From the NCBI GenBank assembly GCA_937896495.1, contig CALBNQ010000008.1, positions 1 through 25,313 of the forward strand: a stretch of DNA of 25,313 nt. Reading direction: 5' to 3'. Position 1 is the first letter of the stretch. Every line of letters starts with the position of its first letter. Positions 14,073-22,165 of the stretch are shown here, one piece after another. Under the pieces are notes generated by a model. The model did not search any database and was not told the origin of the DNA. It worked only from the letters and a program-made list of their open reading frames with translations. The translations under genes and the position numbers were made by a program. The stretch comes from an uncultured archaeon (GTDB taxonomy: Archaea; Thermoproteota; Nitrososphaeria; Nitrososphaerales; Nitrosopumilaceae).

Positions 14073-15428
14073 CTAAATTGAATTTACTTTGATATTTTCG
14101 ACTTTAATTGATGGTGTGATTGATGGAAGTGATGCCCATTGGATAACGTTTCTTTGATCATTTCCAATCTCTGAGATATTTTTTAACATGGTTGGAAGAC
14201 TATGGATGATTCTTACTGATTTTCCAGGACCTTTGATTTTTCCATCTTCTATAATTTGTACTCCACTTCTTGCAGTACATGAAAAATCCCCTTTGATTGG
14301 ATTTACTGCATATGTGTACCATAACCTACCTACTAGTATACCATGTTTTGTATTTTTGATCATTTCGTCTTGAGATGTATCTCCATTATCTACTTTCAAA
14401 TTATGTGGTGCTGTTATTGGGATTGGTTCTGCGCTCCTTCCCATTGGAGATCCCACTCTTGATGCATTTCCAGTTGTTTCCCCTCTTTCTTTGTAACTGT
14501 CATATAAATTCGAAAATGTATTTTTAAAAACTCCTTTTTTTATAATTTCATTTCTTTGAGTTTCTACCCCTTCATCATCTACAGATTTTGTTCCAATACC
14601 TTCTGGTGTGTGTGGATCATCTGTTAAACTAAATTCTTTTACAGATATATTTTCATCAATTTTATCTGAGAAACAACTTTTCTTTTCTGAAAACGTTCTG
14701 AAATTAAAATTATGTGATATTACAAATGCTAATAACTCCCCTACTGAATATGGTTCAAAAATAATTGAATAGTTGCCTGAATCAATTTTTTGTGGATTTA
14801 TTGATTTTACACACATCTTTTTTGCATCATTACCTATTTGTTGTGATGAAAAATTTGATAATGTTCTACTACTTGTATGACCTATTCCTGACACTGGTGT
14901 GTTACCATGTTCTGATTCTGCGTTAATGATTCCTGCAATGTATGTTGATTTATCTTCAAAGTCTAATCCATTGGAATTTCTTAGTTTAAAATTTTCTGAA
15001 ACAATATTTAATGATCCTGTAATCGTAGTTATTTTATTACTTATTGCTGAATTTATCATGTTTTGTGCGATATCCATTGAAGTTGATCCTGATATGTTGT
15101 ATAGTTTTTCATCAAATGTTCCTTTCAATTTTTTGTTGATTACTTTATCTGGTAATCCTTGCCAAAATTCTTTTGATTTGATATTTTTTATATTTTCAAA
15201 ATTATTGTTGATGGATTTTATGATATTTTTTTTATCTGTTGTTTGAATTGATGTGATTTTTTTATCTTTTATTATTCTGATGCCGTAATTTTCATCAAAG
15301 TTTTGTTTGACTTCTACAATTTTTGAATCAGTAATGCGTATGGTTGTAATATTTTTTTTAACAAATACTATTTCACATTCATCTACGAATTTTTTTGAAT
15401 GATTTAATACATCATCTATTATTGACAA
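14073..15428 (-). CDS. TldD/PmbA family protein, TldE (PmbA)-like subunit without zinc motif
   Basis: A 451-aa member of the TldD/TldE (PmbA) family, whose pairs form a zinc protease that cleaves unstructured or small peptides. The overall pattern fits: an N-terminal half with NYGIRIIKDKKI, then the C-terminal beta-rich half with the GNYSIIFEPYSVGELLAF segment, DDPHTPEGIGTKSVDDEGV and GRLWYTYAVNPIKGDFSC. The HExxxH zinc helix that marks the catalytic TldD subunit is absent, so this is the non-metal TldE/PmbA partner; no TldD gene is in the window. The start is TTG at 15428, immediately after the cofH stop codon, so it shares the cofG-cofH transcript. Why it travels with FO synthase is unknown. 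Confidence 0.88.
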   Translation of the reverse strand: MSIIDDVLNHSKKFVDECEIVFVKKNITTIRITDSKIVEVKQNFDENYGIRIIKDKKITSIQTTDKKNIIKSINNNFENIKNIKSKEFWQGLPDKVINKKLKGTFDEKLYNISGSTSMDIAQNMINSAISNKITTITGSLNIVSENFKLRNSNGLDFEDKSTYIAGIINAESEHGNTPVSGIGHTSSRTLSNFSSQQIGNDAKKMCVKSINPQKIDSGNYSIIFEPYSVGELLAFVISHNFNFRTFSEKKSCFSDKIDENISVKEFSLTDDPHTPEGIGTKSVDDEGVETQRNEIIKKGVFKNTFSNLYDSYKERGETTGNASRVGSPMGRSAEPIPITAPHNLKVDNGDTSQDEMIKNTKHGILVGRLWYTYAVNPIKGDFSCTARSGVQIIEDGKIKGPGKSVRIIHSLPTMLKNISEIGNDQRNVIQWASLPSITPSIKVENIKVNSI

Positions 15429-16685
15429 TTAGTTCCTTCTTGGATTTTTATAATTAAATTTATTGATTTTAACTAATTCCATATATGATCCAAATTGTGA
15501 ATCATCAGTGATTTTATCTAATTTATCTTCTATTTCATTTTCATCTTTGAATTCTTTTAAAATATTGTAATGTGTGTCCCTTTCTGCAGGCATTCTTTTT
15601 ATTTCTCTTACCATTCTTCTAATTTCTTTTGGTCTGATCAATTGACCATGTTCTGAACCTGCTGATGTTGAAATACTTTCATTGATCAAAGTACCTCCAA
15701 AATCATTTGCTCCCCACATTAACAATAATTGAGACATCTTTTGTCCTTCTTTCACCCATGACATTTGTAAATTATCTATGGAATTATTCAACATAATTCT
15801 TGAAATTGCATGTGTGAGTAAAACATCATTTCCACTCCCTCCTTGTCTAATCCCTTCATGTAGTTGATGTTTATACATTGGAGCTTCTGAGTGGACAAAA
15901 TTAAGTGGAACAAATTCTGTAAATCCATTTGTTTCTTTTTGAATGTCTCTTAGTTTTACAATATGCTTTATTCTTTGTTCGATTGTTTCTAAATGCCCAA
16001 ACATCATAGTAGATGTTGTATTGATGCCCATATTGTGAGCAGTTTTGATGACTCTTTCCCAATCTTTTACAGTAATCCTTCCTGGCGATATCCTATCTCT
16101 TAATTTTTGATCAAGAATTTCAGCTGAAGTTCCAGGTAGTGTATCCACACCTGCCTCTTTCATTCTCTTTAGAAATTCCTCAATTGATATCTCTGATCTT
16201 GTTGCCCCGTAAAGAATTTCTTCTGGTGAAAATCCATGAATGTGAATATTTGGTACTTGTTTTTTGATTTCTCTGCAAATATTTTCATACACATCTCCCT
16301 CCATGTCTGGTGGTAATCCTGCTTGAATACATACTTCAGTTGCGCCTACTTGATGTGCTTCTTTTGTTCTTCTAACAATTTCTTCAGTTGGTAGAAAATA
16401 TCCTTCTTCTTCTCTAAAATCTCTACTAAATGCACAAAATCCACATTGTTTGATACACACATTTGTAAAATTGATATTTCTATTAACTACATACGTAACA
16501 ATATCGCCTACTCTTCTCCGTCTGATTTCATCTGCAACTAATCCTATTAGATGAAAGTCTGCCCCATCAACATTGTATAATTCAATTCCTTCTTTTACTG
16601 AAATTTCTTTGTCTGATAACGCATTGTTTAGAATTTCTGATATTATGGGATCTGAATTTTTAAAAATTGATTCTAAATTAGTCAT
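15429..16685 (-). CDS. cofH: FO synthase subunit 2 (5-amino-6-(D-ribitylamino)uracil-L-tyrosine 4-hydroxyphenyl transferase)
   Basis: A radical SAM enzyme that joins the hydroxyphenyl part of tyrosine to aminoribityluracil, the first step to the deazaflavin FO of coenzyme F420. The cluster motif C-x3-C-x2-C is seen in NVCIKQCGFCAF at about residues 77-84. The C-terminal half has CofH/MqnC-type signatures such as PGTSAEILD, TTSTMMFGHLET and WGANDFGGTLINE. I chose ATG 16685, which overlaps the cofG stop as ATGA; a TTG two codons earlier (16691) is in frame. The length is about 418 aa, normal for separate archaeal subunits, which are fused as FbiC in actinobacteria. The TldE-like start follows with no gap. 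Confidence 0.96.
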   Translation of the reverse strand: MTNLESIFKNSDPIISEILNNALSDKEISVKEGIELYNVDGADFHLIGLVADEIRRRRVGDIVTYVVNRNINFTNVCIKQCGFCAFSRDFREEEGYFLPTEEIVRRTKEAHQVGATEVCIQAGLPPDMEGDVYENICREIKKQVPNIHIHGFSPEEILYGATRSEISIEEFLKRMKEAGVDTLPGTSAEILDQKLRDRISPGRITVKDWERVIKTAHNMGINTTSTMMFGHLETIEQRIKHIVKLRDIQKETNGFTEFVPLNFVHSEAPMYKHQLHEGIRQGGSGNDVLLTHAISRIMLNNSIDNLQMSWVKEGQKMSQLLLMWGANDFGGTLINESISTSAGSEHGQLIRPKEIRRMVREIKRMPAERDTHYNILKEFKDENEIEDKLDKITDDSQFGSYMELVKINKFNYKNPRRN

Positions 16686-17851
16686 CTCCAATAATCCTCC
16701 TTTACCAATCCTTCCTCATTTTCAATCCCTGATATCTTGTCTCTTAACTCTTTACTAACAAAAGAAAAAAATTCTGGATATACTGGAAATCTGCATTTTA
16801 ATTCAAACCCTGCTTTTTTTGAATTCTCTTCTACTTTGCTAATTTCTGGCCATACAAATTCAGGATTTACAAAGTCAGGTGTTAACGGCGATATCCCTCC
16901 CCAATCATTTATTCCTACAGATAAGAAACTCTGATACGATTTGGGGGATAGATTAGGTGGAATTTGTATGTTCATCTCAGGTATGATGATTCTTGATAAT
17001 GCAACCACTGTTTTGAAAAAATGTTCATTTGCAGATGGAGAATTTTTCATGATTGTATCTGGTTTTGGTTGAAAATTCTGTAAAATTACTTCTTGAATAT
17101 TCCCATATTTCTTATGCAATTGTTTTATTGCAAATACGGATTGGATTATTTCTTCTATTGTTTCTCCAATTCCTACAAGAATACCTGTGGTCATTGGAAT
17201 TTTTAGTTTTCCTGAATTCTCTAAAACCTCTAATCTCTTTTTTGGTCTTTTACTTGCTGCTAAATAATGCGGCATTCCTTTTTCTGTTAATCTTTCACTG
17301 ATATTTTCAAGCATGACTCCCATTGACACATTTGTTTTTTTCAACTCTTTCATTTCATCATAACTTAAATTTCCTGCATTAGTGTGAGGGAATAGTCCTA
17401 ATTCTAACGCTAATTCTGATGCATGGATGAGATATTCTGAAGTTGAACTAAATCCATTTTCTTCTAACCATTTTTTGGCTTCTGGGTATTTTTTTTCTGG
17501 CTGTTCTCCTGTCACAAAAAGTGCTTCAACACATTTGTATTTTTTTGCAAGTTGTAATAGTTCTGTAATTTGTTGTTTTGACATTAATGATAACTTTGCT
17601 TCTTCTGGCTCTGCTTTGTATGTGCAATACGAACAAGTATCTTTACAAAGATTAACAATATTGAAAAATGCCTTTTTTGAAAATGTGACTGTTTGTTTTT
17701 TGTACTTTTTTCTGAGATTTTGTGCTGTTGTAAATAGTTCTGTAGAATCCTTCAATGATTGCTGATAAATTTCCATTACATCTTGAAAAGAAATTACTTT
17801 ATTTTCTAAAACATTGTTTAATCTCTCTGAGTTTAAAACAAGATTATTCAA
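16682..17851 (-). CDS. cofG: FO synthase subunit 1 (7,8-didemethyl-8-hydroxy-5-deazariboflavin synthase)
   Basis: A radical SAM enzyme that performs the second radical step, closing the CofH product to the deazaflavin FO, precursor of coenzyme F420. The cluster ligands are Cys69, Cys73 and Cys76 (NLCKDTCSYCTY). Further family marks are ALFVTGEQPE, HTNAGNLSYDEM, MTTGILVGIGET and a C-terminal NDWGGISPLTPD. The 389-aa length is normal. The start is TTG at 17851; an in-frame stop lies 14 codons before it, no ATG lies between, and a GCATAAATAC TATA element is centred 27 bp upstream, which supports a leaderless TTG start. It is the first gene of cofG-cofH-TldE-like. Confidence 0.95.
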   Translation of the reverse strand: MNNLVLNSERLNNVLENKVISFQDVMEIYQQSLKDSTELFTTAQNLRKKYKKQTVTFSKKAFFNIVNLCKDTCSYCTYKAEPEEAKLSLMSKQQITELLQLAKKYKCVEALFVTGEQPEKKYPEAKKWLEENGFSSTSEYLIHASELALELGLFPHTNAGNLSYDEMKELKKTNVSMGVMLENISERLTEKGMPHYLAASKRPKKRLEVLENSGKLKIPMTTGILVGIGETIEEIIQSVFAIKQLHKKYGNIQEVILQNFQPKPDTIMKNSPSANEHFFKTVVALSRIIIPEMNIQIPPNLSPKSYQSFLSVGINDWGGISPLTPDFVNPEFVWPEISKVEENSKKAGFELKCRFPVYPEFFSFVSKELRDKISGIENEEGLVKEDYWR

Positions 17852-17873
17852 TAGAATGAATTTTTGAATAGCA

Positions 17874-17883
17874 GTATTTATGC
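17874..17883 (-). promoter_or_regulatory. TATA box of the cofG-cofH operon
   Basis: Read on the minus strand, GCATAAATAC is centred about 27 bp before the TTG start of cofG, within the 48-bp spacer after the HtrA gene. Confidence 0.5.
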
Positions 17884-17899
17884 TTGTATTGTACTAGTA

Positions 17900-19045
17900 T
17901 CAATTTGGTCTTTCTTGAAGAACTATTGTGACATTAGTTGTCCTACCATCTCTTAAAATTTCTAACATCATTTCATCTCCTACTGATTTTGCTCTTTGTA
18001 GGTGAATCAAAATATCATCAATTTTTCTAACATCTATTCCATCTACTGCTAAGATAATGTCCCCACCTATTGCATACTGTACTCCGTTTTCTTCAATAAT
18101 TTTTTCAGAACCTATCAATCCTGCATCAAAAGCTGGACTTCCATCTACCACTGTAATTATCAAAAATCCTATTGCGTCTTCAATTTGTAACACACCAGCT
18201 GTATCTGGATCAATATCTCTTCCTGAAATCCCGATCCATGGATGTTTGTATTCTCCATCCTTGATCAGATTGGGTATGATTTTGGCAATTGTCTGTGATG
18301 GAACTGCAAATCCTACACCTGTAAATTCTCCAGTTGTTGATTGAATTGCGGTGTTTATTCCTACAACTTCTCCACGCATGTTAAGTAGTGGTCCTCCAGA
18401 ATTTCCAGGATTAATTGCTGCATCTGTTTGAATAATGTCTGGAATTGAATAACCTGCCCCTGATGGTAATAATCTTCCAACTTGACTAATAATTCCTGAA
18501 CTCATTGAACCTGATAATCCAAACGGATTCCCAATTGCCGCAATTGACTCTCCTACTTTGAGATTTGATGAATCTCCGATGAATAATGGATGTAATATTG
18601 TATTTTTTGTATCCACCTTGATTACTGCTGTATCTGTAAATTCATCTATTCCTATAATATCTGCGTTATATGATCTTCCATCCAAAAACGTAACTGTGAT
18701 TTTTTTTGCATCTTTTACAACATGTGCATTTGTAATGATGTGTCCTTTTTTATCAAAAACAAAACCTGATCCTACTCCATTAACTCCTTCTTGTGATTCA
18801 TTTCTTTGTACATTGATTCGTAAAACTCCTGGTTCTGATTTCTCAAAAATTTCAATTAACGATAATTTTGTTGAATATGTTGTTTTTTCAATTGTTTTTT
18901 GTTCTTCTTCTTTAACACTGATTTGTGTTTTATCTATTATTTCATTTTGTTTTATCGATTCAGGTGGTGCTACAAATAATACTACAATCATTACAACTGC
19001 AGCTGCACCTATCACACTTCCAACTGCTATTCCTGAATTATCCAT
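17900..19045 (-). CDS. Membrane-anchored HtrA/DegP-type serine protease with PDZ domain
   Basis: A quality-control protease for misfolded proteins outside the cytoplasm. Residues about 7-26 form one hydrophobic N-terminal span with no clear cleavage site, so the protein is probably anchored with its catalytic part outside. The trypsin-like domain (about 65-255) has the full triad: His108 (TNAHVV), Asp138 (FTDTAVIK) and Ser216 (PGNSGGPLL), with the oxyanion glycines intact. A single PDZ domain follows (about 270-378). At 381 aa it resembles DegS/HhoA-type single-PDZ members. Its spacing from cofG (48 bp) and the glycosyltransferase (36 bp) allows separate promoters. The family call is firm; the substrates are unknown. 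Confidence 0.95.
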   Translation of the reverse strand: MDNSGIAVGSVIGAAAVVMIVVLFVAPPESIKQNEIIDKTQISVKEEEQKTIEKTTYSTKLSLIEIFEKSEPGVLRINVQRNESQEGVNGVGSGFVFDKKGHIITNAHVVKDAKKITVTFLDGRSYNADIIGIDEFTDTAVIKVDTKNTILHPLFIGDSSNLKVGESIAAIGNPFGLSGSMSSGIISQVGRLLPSGAGYSIPDIIQTDAAINPGNSGGPLLNMRGEVVGINTAIQSTTGEFTGVGFAVPSQTIAKIIPNLIKDGEYKHPWIGISGRDIDPDTAGVLQIEDAIGFLIITVVDGSPAFDAGLIGSEKIIEENGVQYAIGGDIILAVDGIDVRKIDDILIHLQRAKSVGDEMMLEILRDGRTTNVTIVLQERPN

Positions 19046-19081
19046 GAGGTTTTTGTTTTAATTTTCTATCTAAAAGGATTC

Positions 19082-20290
19082 CTATACTTTGATTGAATCT
19101 TGACTGTGATCTTTCATTGAATACTTTCTTCCTCTCCAGGATATTGATGATGTACCCTTTGCTTCAATTAAGCCACTCAAAAATCCTAAAACTACTGTTA
19201 GACTTCCTAATGGAGCAAACAATGCATACACTGTTTTTAATTTCAATCCCATTTTGACCTCAACTATGGATCCTGTGTAAATTAGAGCCGAAGATATTGC
19301 TGCTGTAATACATACTATTTTTGCAGATATGTCTTCAGATTGTGATAAAACTGATGTTGCAAGAACTGGAAATGGAATAAATAGTAAAAATAATACTGCA
19401 AAGAAAATCCCAACAGCAATTTTTCCATTTTGAAGGTAGAGTGGAACCATCAATCTTTTTAATGCATTCCATAATGTTCCTTTATCTCGTGCCCAAACTG
19501 CATCAATAAGATGCTCTCCTCTTACCATTTTCATTTTGTAACCTAATTCTTTTACTTTTTTTCCTAATGCTCCATCTTCAATGATTTCATGTTTGACTCC
19601 TTCATGCATTCCTACTTTTTCATAAGTTTCTTTTTTCATTATGAAAAAACTTCCAAAAAAGTATCCTGTTTTCTTTGCAGGATTGTTTACATTTAGTGCT
19701 GAAAATCTTGTATGTAAAAATGTGGAAATCATTGGAAGTGTAATGTTTGTCCAAAAATCAAGTGTGATCATTCTTGGAATTGCAGATAACGCATCTAACT
19801 CAAATGAAATTAAATGCGAAACTGCAAGTGAAATAACTTTTTTAGAATGTTTTGTATCTGCATCTGTGAATAATAATAATTCTCCTGTTGCTTTATGATA
19901 TCCTTCCATACATGCCCAATTTTTCCCCATCCATCCATCTGGTTTTGGTCTGGCAGTAACTGGGATTATTTTAGAATTTTTTTCTGCATATTTTGAAATT
20001 ATTTCTCCCGTTGAATCCTCTGATGAATCATCAATAACAATAATTTCATAATTTTTATAATCTTGATCAATTAACGAATCTAAACATTTGATGATAAATT
20101 CTTCTTCATTTCTTGCTGGAAGAATAATTGAAACTTTGGGAGTTATTTTTGATTTATTTTCAAATTTGTCTAAATATGGTGTTAGTCTAAATGAATCACT
20201 CATTGATTTTATGAGAAAAACCCATGCTCCGCAAATCCCTATCAGTATAATTGTTAGTGAGTAATTAAAAATCTGAAAAAATAATTCCAT
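19082..20290 (-). CDS. Membrane-bound glycosyltransferase family 2
   Basis: An inverting GT-A glycosyltransferase attached to the membrane, likely acting on a lipid or polyisoprenoid acceptor. After one N-terminal span (about residues 7-28), the catalytic domain opens with KVSIILPARNEEEFI. It has the nucleotide-sugar Asp pair in IVIDDSSEDS, the metal-binding DAD in LLLFTDADTKH, and a later EDGALGKK segment in the position of the ED base motif. Three more spans lie in the last 130 residues. I prefer ATG 20290, which falls just after the SRPBCC stop codon; a TTG five codons earlier (20305) would overlap that gene by 11 bp. The layout resembles hopene- and carotenoid-associated GT2 enzymes, but the acceptor is unknown. 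Confidence 0.9.
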   Translation of the reverse strand: MELFFQIFNYSLTIILIGICGAWVFLIKSMSDSFRLTPYLDKFENKSKITPKVSIILPARNEEEFIIKCLDSLIDQDYKNYEIIVIDDSSEDSTGEIISKYAEKNSKIIPVTARPKPDGWMGKNWACMEGYHKATGELLLFTDADTKHSKKVISLAVSHLISFELDALSAIPRMITLDFWTNITLPMISTFLHTRFSALNVNNPAKKTGYFFGSFFIMKKETYEKVGMHEGVKHEIIEDGALGKKVKELGYKMKMVRGEHLIDAVWARDKGTLWNALKRLMVPLYLQNGKIAVGIFFAVLFLLFIPFPVLATSVLSQSEDISAKIVCITAAISSALIYTGSIVEVKMGLKLKTVYALFAPLGSLTVVLGFLSGLIEAKGTSSISWRGRKYSMKDHSQDSIKV

Positions 20291-20294
20291 AAAA

Positions 20295-20711
20295 CTATCG
20301 CTCAATCTCTTCTTTGATGCTCTGCATTGCTTGCTCTGTTCCGCTTTTGATGTGTTTTTTGATTATACCTGTAAACATTCCCATCATTCCTGTCATCTTA
20401 ATATCCCATTTTACCTTGAGAATTGTTTTTTCTTTTGATGAATTTAACGTGATGATTTTTTCACCATTTATGATGCCTTTGGTGAATTTTGCAATTATTT
20501 TCTTTTTAGGTTCTAGTGTAACTTGTTGTAAGCATTTTTGATCTCTGAATGCAATTGTTATTTCTCTATTGATTTGATTTCCTACTTTTGATATGTTTCT
20601 GACTTGTTTTGTTCCTTTCCAAAATTTTGGCTCACTATCCATATCTGAAACTATTTCCCAAACTTTGTCAATAGTTGTATTGATTTCAATTTCAACATCA
20701 ATTGTGGCCAT
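20295..20711 (-). CDS. SRPBCC (START-like) superfamily protein
   Basis: A 138-aa helix-grip protein of the polyketide cyclase/START-like type, which holds hydrophobic ligands in a deep pocket. The pattern ATIDVEIEINTTIDKVWEIVSDMDSEPKFWKG is the usual first strand, helix and loop, and the C-terminus is the long helix KHIKSGTEQAMQSIKEEIER. No catalytic residues can be assigned. It is the first gene of a pair with the membrane glycosyltransferase, with start and stop almost touching, so a shared role such as handling a lipid acceptor is a reasonable guess. A TATA-like run (20734-20747) is centred about 29 bp before its ATG. Confidence 0.85.
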   Translation of the reverse strand: MATIDVEIEINTTIDKVWEIVSDMDSEPKFWKGTKQVRNISKVGNQINREITIAFRDQKCLQQVTLEPKKKIIAKFTKGIINGEKIITLNSSKEKTILKVKWDIKMTGMMGMFTGIIKKHIKSGTEQAMQSIKEEIER

Positions 20712-20733
20712 GCCTTGTTAATTCCGATTTTCG

Positions 20734-20747
20734 CATTAAATATATTA
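20734..20747. promoter_or_regulatory. Two-way TATA region
   Basis: CATTAAATATATTA is centred about 29 bp before the SRPBCC gene (minus) and about 29 bp before the start of the structured RNA candidate at 20770 (plus). It reads as a TATA element in both directions and could drive both transcripts. Confidence 0.45.
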
Positions 20748-20769
20748 GATTCCTCACCTGTCATTAGTA

Positions 20770-20847
20770 GACTGTGATCGGCATATGCCTAAAATCCAGA
20801 ACATTAACTCCAGTTCTAATGGCGTCTGCCATTCTTCGGTCACAGTC
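20770..20847 (+). ncRNA. Candidate structured small RNA of about 78 nt, unknown class
   Basis: The ends pair perfectly over 8 bp (GACTGTGA 20770-20777 with TCACAGTC 20840-20847), and the stem can grow to 12 bp using G-T pairs (20778-20781 with 20836-20839). Inside lie AGAAC/GTTCT (20798-20802/20813-20817) and a 6-bp hairpin AATGGC-GTCT-GCCATT (20818-20833). GGCATATGCC at 20780-20789 is a self-complementary alternative to the extended stem. It is more GC-rich than the flanks, has no reading frame and sits a promoter's distance after a TATA run. It is not a tRNA (no T-loop) and has no C/D boxes. ACA lies 3 nt before the 3' end, as in H/ACA RNAs, but within the stem. The strand is inferred. Confidence 0.5.
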
Positions 20848-20855
20848 AATTAAAA

Positions 20856-20863
20856 TTTAAAAG
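20856..20863 (+). promoter_or_regulatory. TATA box of the 20889 gene
   Basis: TTTAAAAG is centred about 29 bp before the ATG at 20889. It gives the small protein its own promoter, after the end of the structured RNA candidate. Confidence 0.45.
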
Positions 20864-20888
20864 AACACCTTATCTATTATCCATCATA

Positions 20889-21086
20889 ATGGCAAAAATT
20901 GGAACTTTTGATGGAAGTGGTTTTTGGAAAAATGCATACGCACATCAACGTGGAAAATTATTAAAGAAAGTTGATGTACCTGAAGACCAAATAATTATTC
21001 TTGTAAATAAAAAATATGTTGAATTGCCTGCTGCTCTAAAATATGAAATTGAAACAAGTGGTATAGATAAAAAAGATTTGCAATAA
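20889..21086 (+). CDS. Small hypothetical protein (65 aa)
   Basis: A 65-aa soluble protein that I do not recognise. It opens with MAKIGTFDGSGFWKNAYAHQ, has a basic patch (HQRGKLLKK), then a strand-like QIIILVNKKYVELP and a helical acidic end. It has no cysteines, signal peptide or membrane span. A clear TATA element and clean codon use support a real gene. It lies 40 bp before the tRNA-binding-domain gene and may be cotranscribed with it. The even spread of charged and aromatic residues suggests a compact nucleic-acid- or protein-binding fold, but this is a guess. Confidence 0.7.
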   Translation: MAKIGTFDGSGFWKNAYAHQRGKLLKKVDVPEDQIIILVNKKYVELPAALKYEIETSGIDKKDLQ

Positions 21087-21126
21087 ATTCGAAATTCATT
21101 TTAAACCGGAGATTTAGTATTTTTTT

Positions 21127-21456
21127 ATGTCAAGTGTGTCTTATGATGATTTTGCAAAATTAGACATTCGAGTTGCAAAAATTATTGCAACTGAATCTAT
21201 AGAAGGCAAATCCAGAATCATTAAAGGAAAAATAGATTTGGGTAATGATGACCAACGTGATGTTATAATCGGTGGTGCACAATACTTTCAACCTGAAGAT
21301 ATTGTTGGAAAAACAGTAATTGTTTTGGCAAATCTTGAACCAAAAAAAATGGCAGGAGTTGAATCAAATGCAATGTTATTAGCTGCTGATGTGGATGACA
21401 AACCATTTTGGTTAACTGTTGATGAAGACATTCCTTTAGGAAGTCCTATCAAATAA
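21127..21456 (+). CDS. tRNA-binding domain protein (MetRS C-terminal / CsaA-like OB fold)
   Basis: A stand-alone 109-aa OB-fold protein of the EMAPII/Trbp111 type. Signatures are the opening DFAKLDIRVAKII, the RDVIIGGAQYFQPEDIVGKTVIVLANLEPKKMAGVESNAMLLAA core (cited here as a region) and the ending IPLGSPIK. The domain binds the outside corner of tRNA; in many archaea a free copy serves as the beta subunit of methionyl-tRNA synthetase, which can lack the domain itself. The CsaA chaperone has the same fold, so the exact role is open. It converges on the TBP gene across 26 bp of T/A-rich DNA. Confidence 0.88.
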   Translation: MSSVSYDDFAKLDIRVAKIIATESIEGKSRIIKGKIDLGNDDQRDVIIGGAQYFQPEDIVGKTVIVLANLEPKKMAGVESNAMLLAADVDDKPFWLTVDEDIPLGSPIK

Positions 21457-21482
21457 TTTTTTTAAAATATTCTTAATTTTAT
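21457..21482. terminator. T/A-rich region between convergent genes
   Basis: A run of seven T (21457-21463) after the tRNA-binding gene supplies a U tract for plus-strand transcripts, and the following T/A-rich bases give shorter U tracts in the other direction. Archaeal polymerase ends on such tracts. There is no hairpin. Confidence 0.4.
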
Positions 21483-22043
21483 TTAATCATAAATCATTAA
21501 ATCTTTTTCTTCTAACAATGCATGTAAATTATTCACTGAACGATAAACATCTTTTTCCTGTTTCCCTCCAGTACAAACAAGCTTTCCTGATGAAAATAAT
21601 AGAATTACCGTTTTTGGATCTACCATCCTGTGAATCAATCCTGGAAATTGTTCTGGTTCATACATGCTTCTAGGTAATGTTCTTGCTGCTTGCTCTAGAT
21701 GGATTTTTCCACCTAAGTTGATTGATGCTACCATATTTTGAATTGTCACTGTTGCATCTTTTTTGACTTTGATGCCTCCTTTTCGAAGTAATTGAACAAC
21801 TGTTTTTACAGCTTTTCGTGCCATGTCTTCGGATTTTGAACCTGTACACACCATTTTACCTGAAGTGAAAATCAATGTTGCAGTTTTTGGTGTTTTTAAT
21901 CTGAATACTAATCCTGGAAATTGATCAGGGTGGTATTCTACATCTGGAAATTTTCTTGTAATGTCATTTAGATCCATTTTTTGGTCTACATCTGCAGATG
22001 CTACAACATTTTCTATACTTACAATGGGTTTTGTTTCAGGCAT
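21483..22043 (-). CDS. tbp: TATA-box-binding protein
   Basis: A general transcription factor that binds the TATA box and, with TFB, brings RNA polymerase to promoters. The 186-aa protein is the usual archaeal pair of direct repeats of about 90 residues: IENVVASADVDQKMDL..., with QFPGLVFRL and FTSGKMVCTGSKS, and VTIQNMVASINLGGKI..., with QFPGLIHRM and FSSGKLVCTGGKQ. These carry the Phe residues that kink DNA and the saddle strands. It ends in a short acidic tail (EEKDLMIYD). A TATA-like element lies about 29 bp upstream. It is divergent from the DUF1512 gene. Confidence 0.98.
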   Translation of the reverse strand: MPETKPIVSIENVVASADVDQKMDLNDITRKFPDVEYHPDQFPGLVFRLKTPKTATLIFTSGKMVCTGSKSEDMARKAVKTVVQLLRKGGIKVKKDATVTIQNMVASINLGGKIHLEQAARTLPRSMYEPEQFPGLIHRMVDPKTVILLFSSGKLVCTGGKQEKDVYRSVNNLHALLEEKDLMIYD

Positions 22044-22066
22044 GTCTTGGCTTTTTGTATTTAGAC

Positions 22067-22078
22067 TATAATAAAAGG
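22067..22078 (-). promoter_or_regulatory. TATA box of the tbp gene
   Basis: Read on the minus strand, CCTTTTATTATA is centred about 29 bp before the tbp ATG at 22043. TBP would bind its own promoter here, so self-control is possible. Confidence 0.5.
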
Positions 22079-22165
22079 ACTCACTGTGTTTTTAGTTCTA
22101 TTACATATTTTTAGAATGATCTGATTAATTTTGATCTTTGGACGAATGATTTAATTTGGATCTGA

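Noticed and set aside
18057..19061. Plus-strand frames opposite the HtrA gene
   Set aside because: The minus frame has the full His/Asp/Ser triad and a PDZ domain; the opposite frames show no recognisable protein character.
20770..20847. Reading the structured RNA as a degenerate tRNA
   Set aside because: The closing stem has 8 or more pairs and there is no T-loop consensus (TTCRANY) or 7-nt anticodon loop at the expected place.
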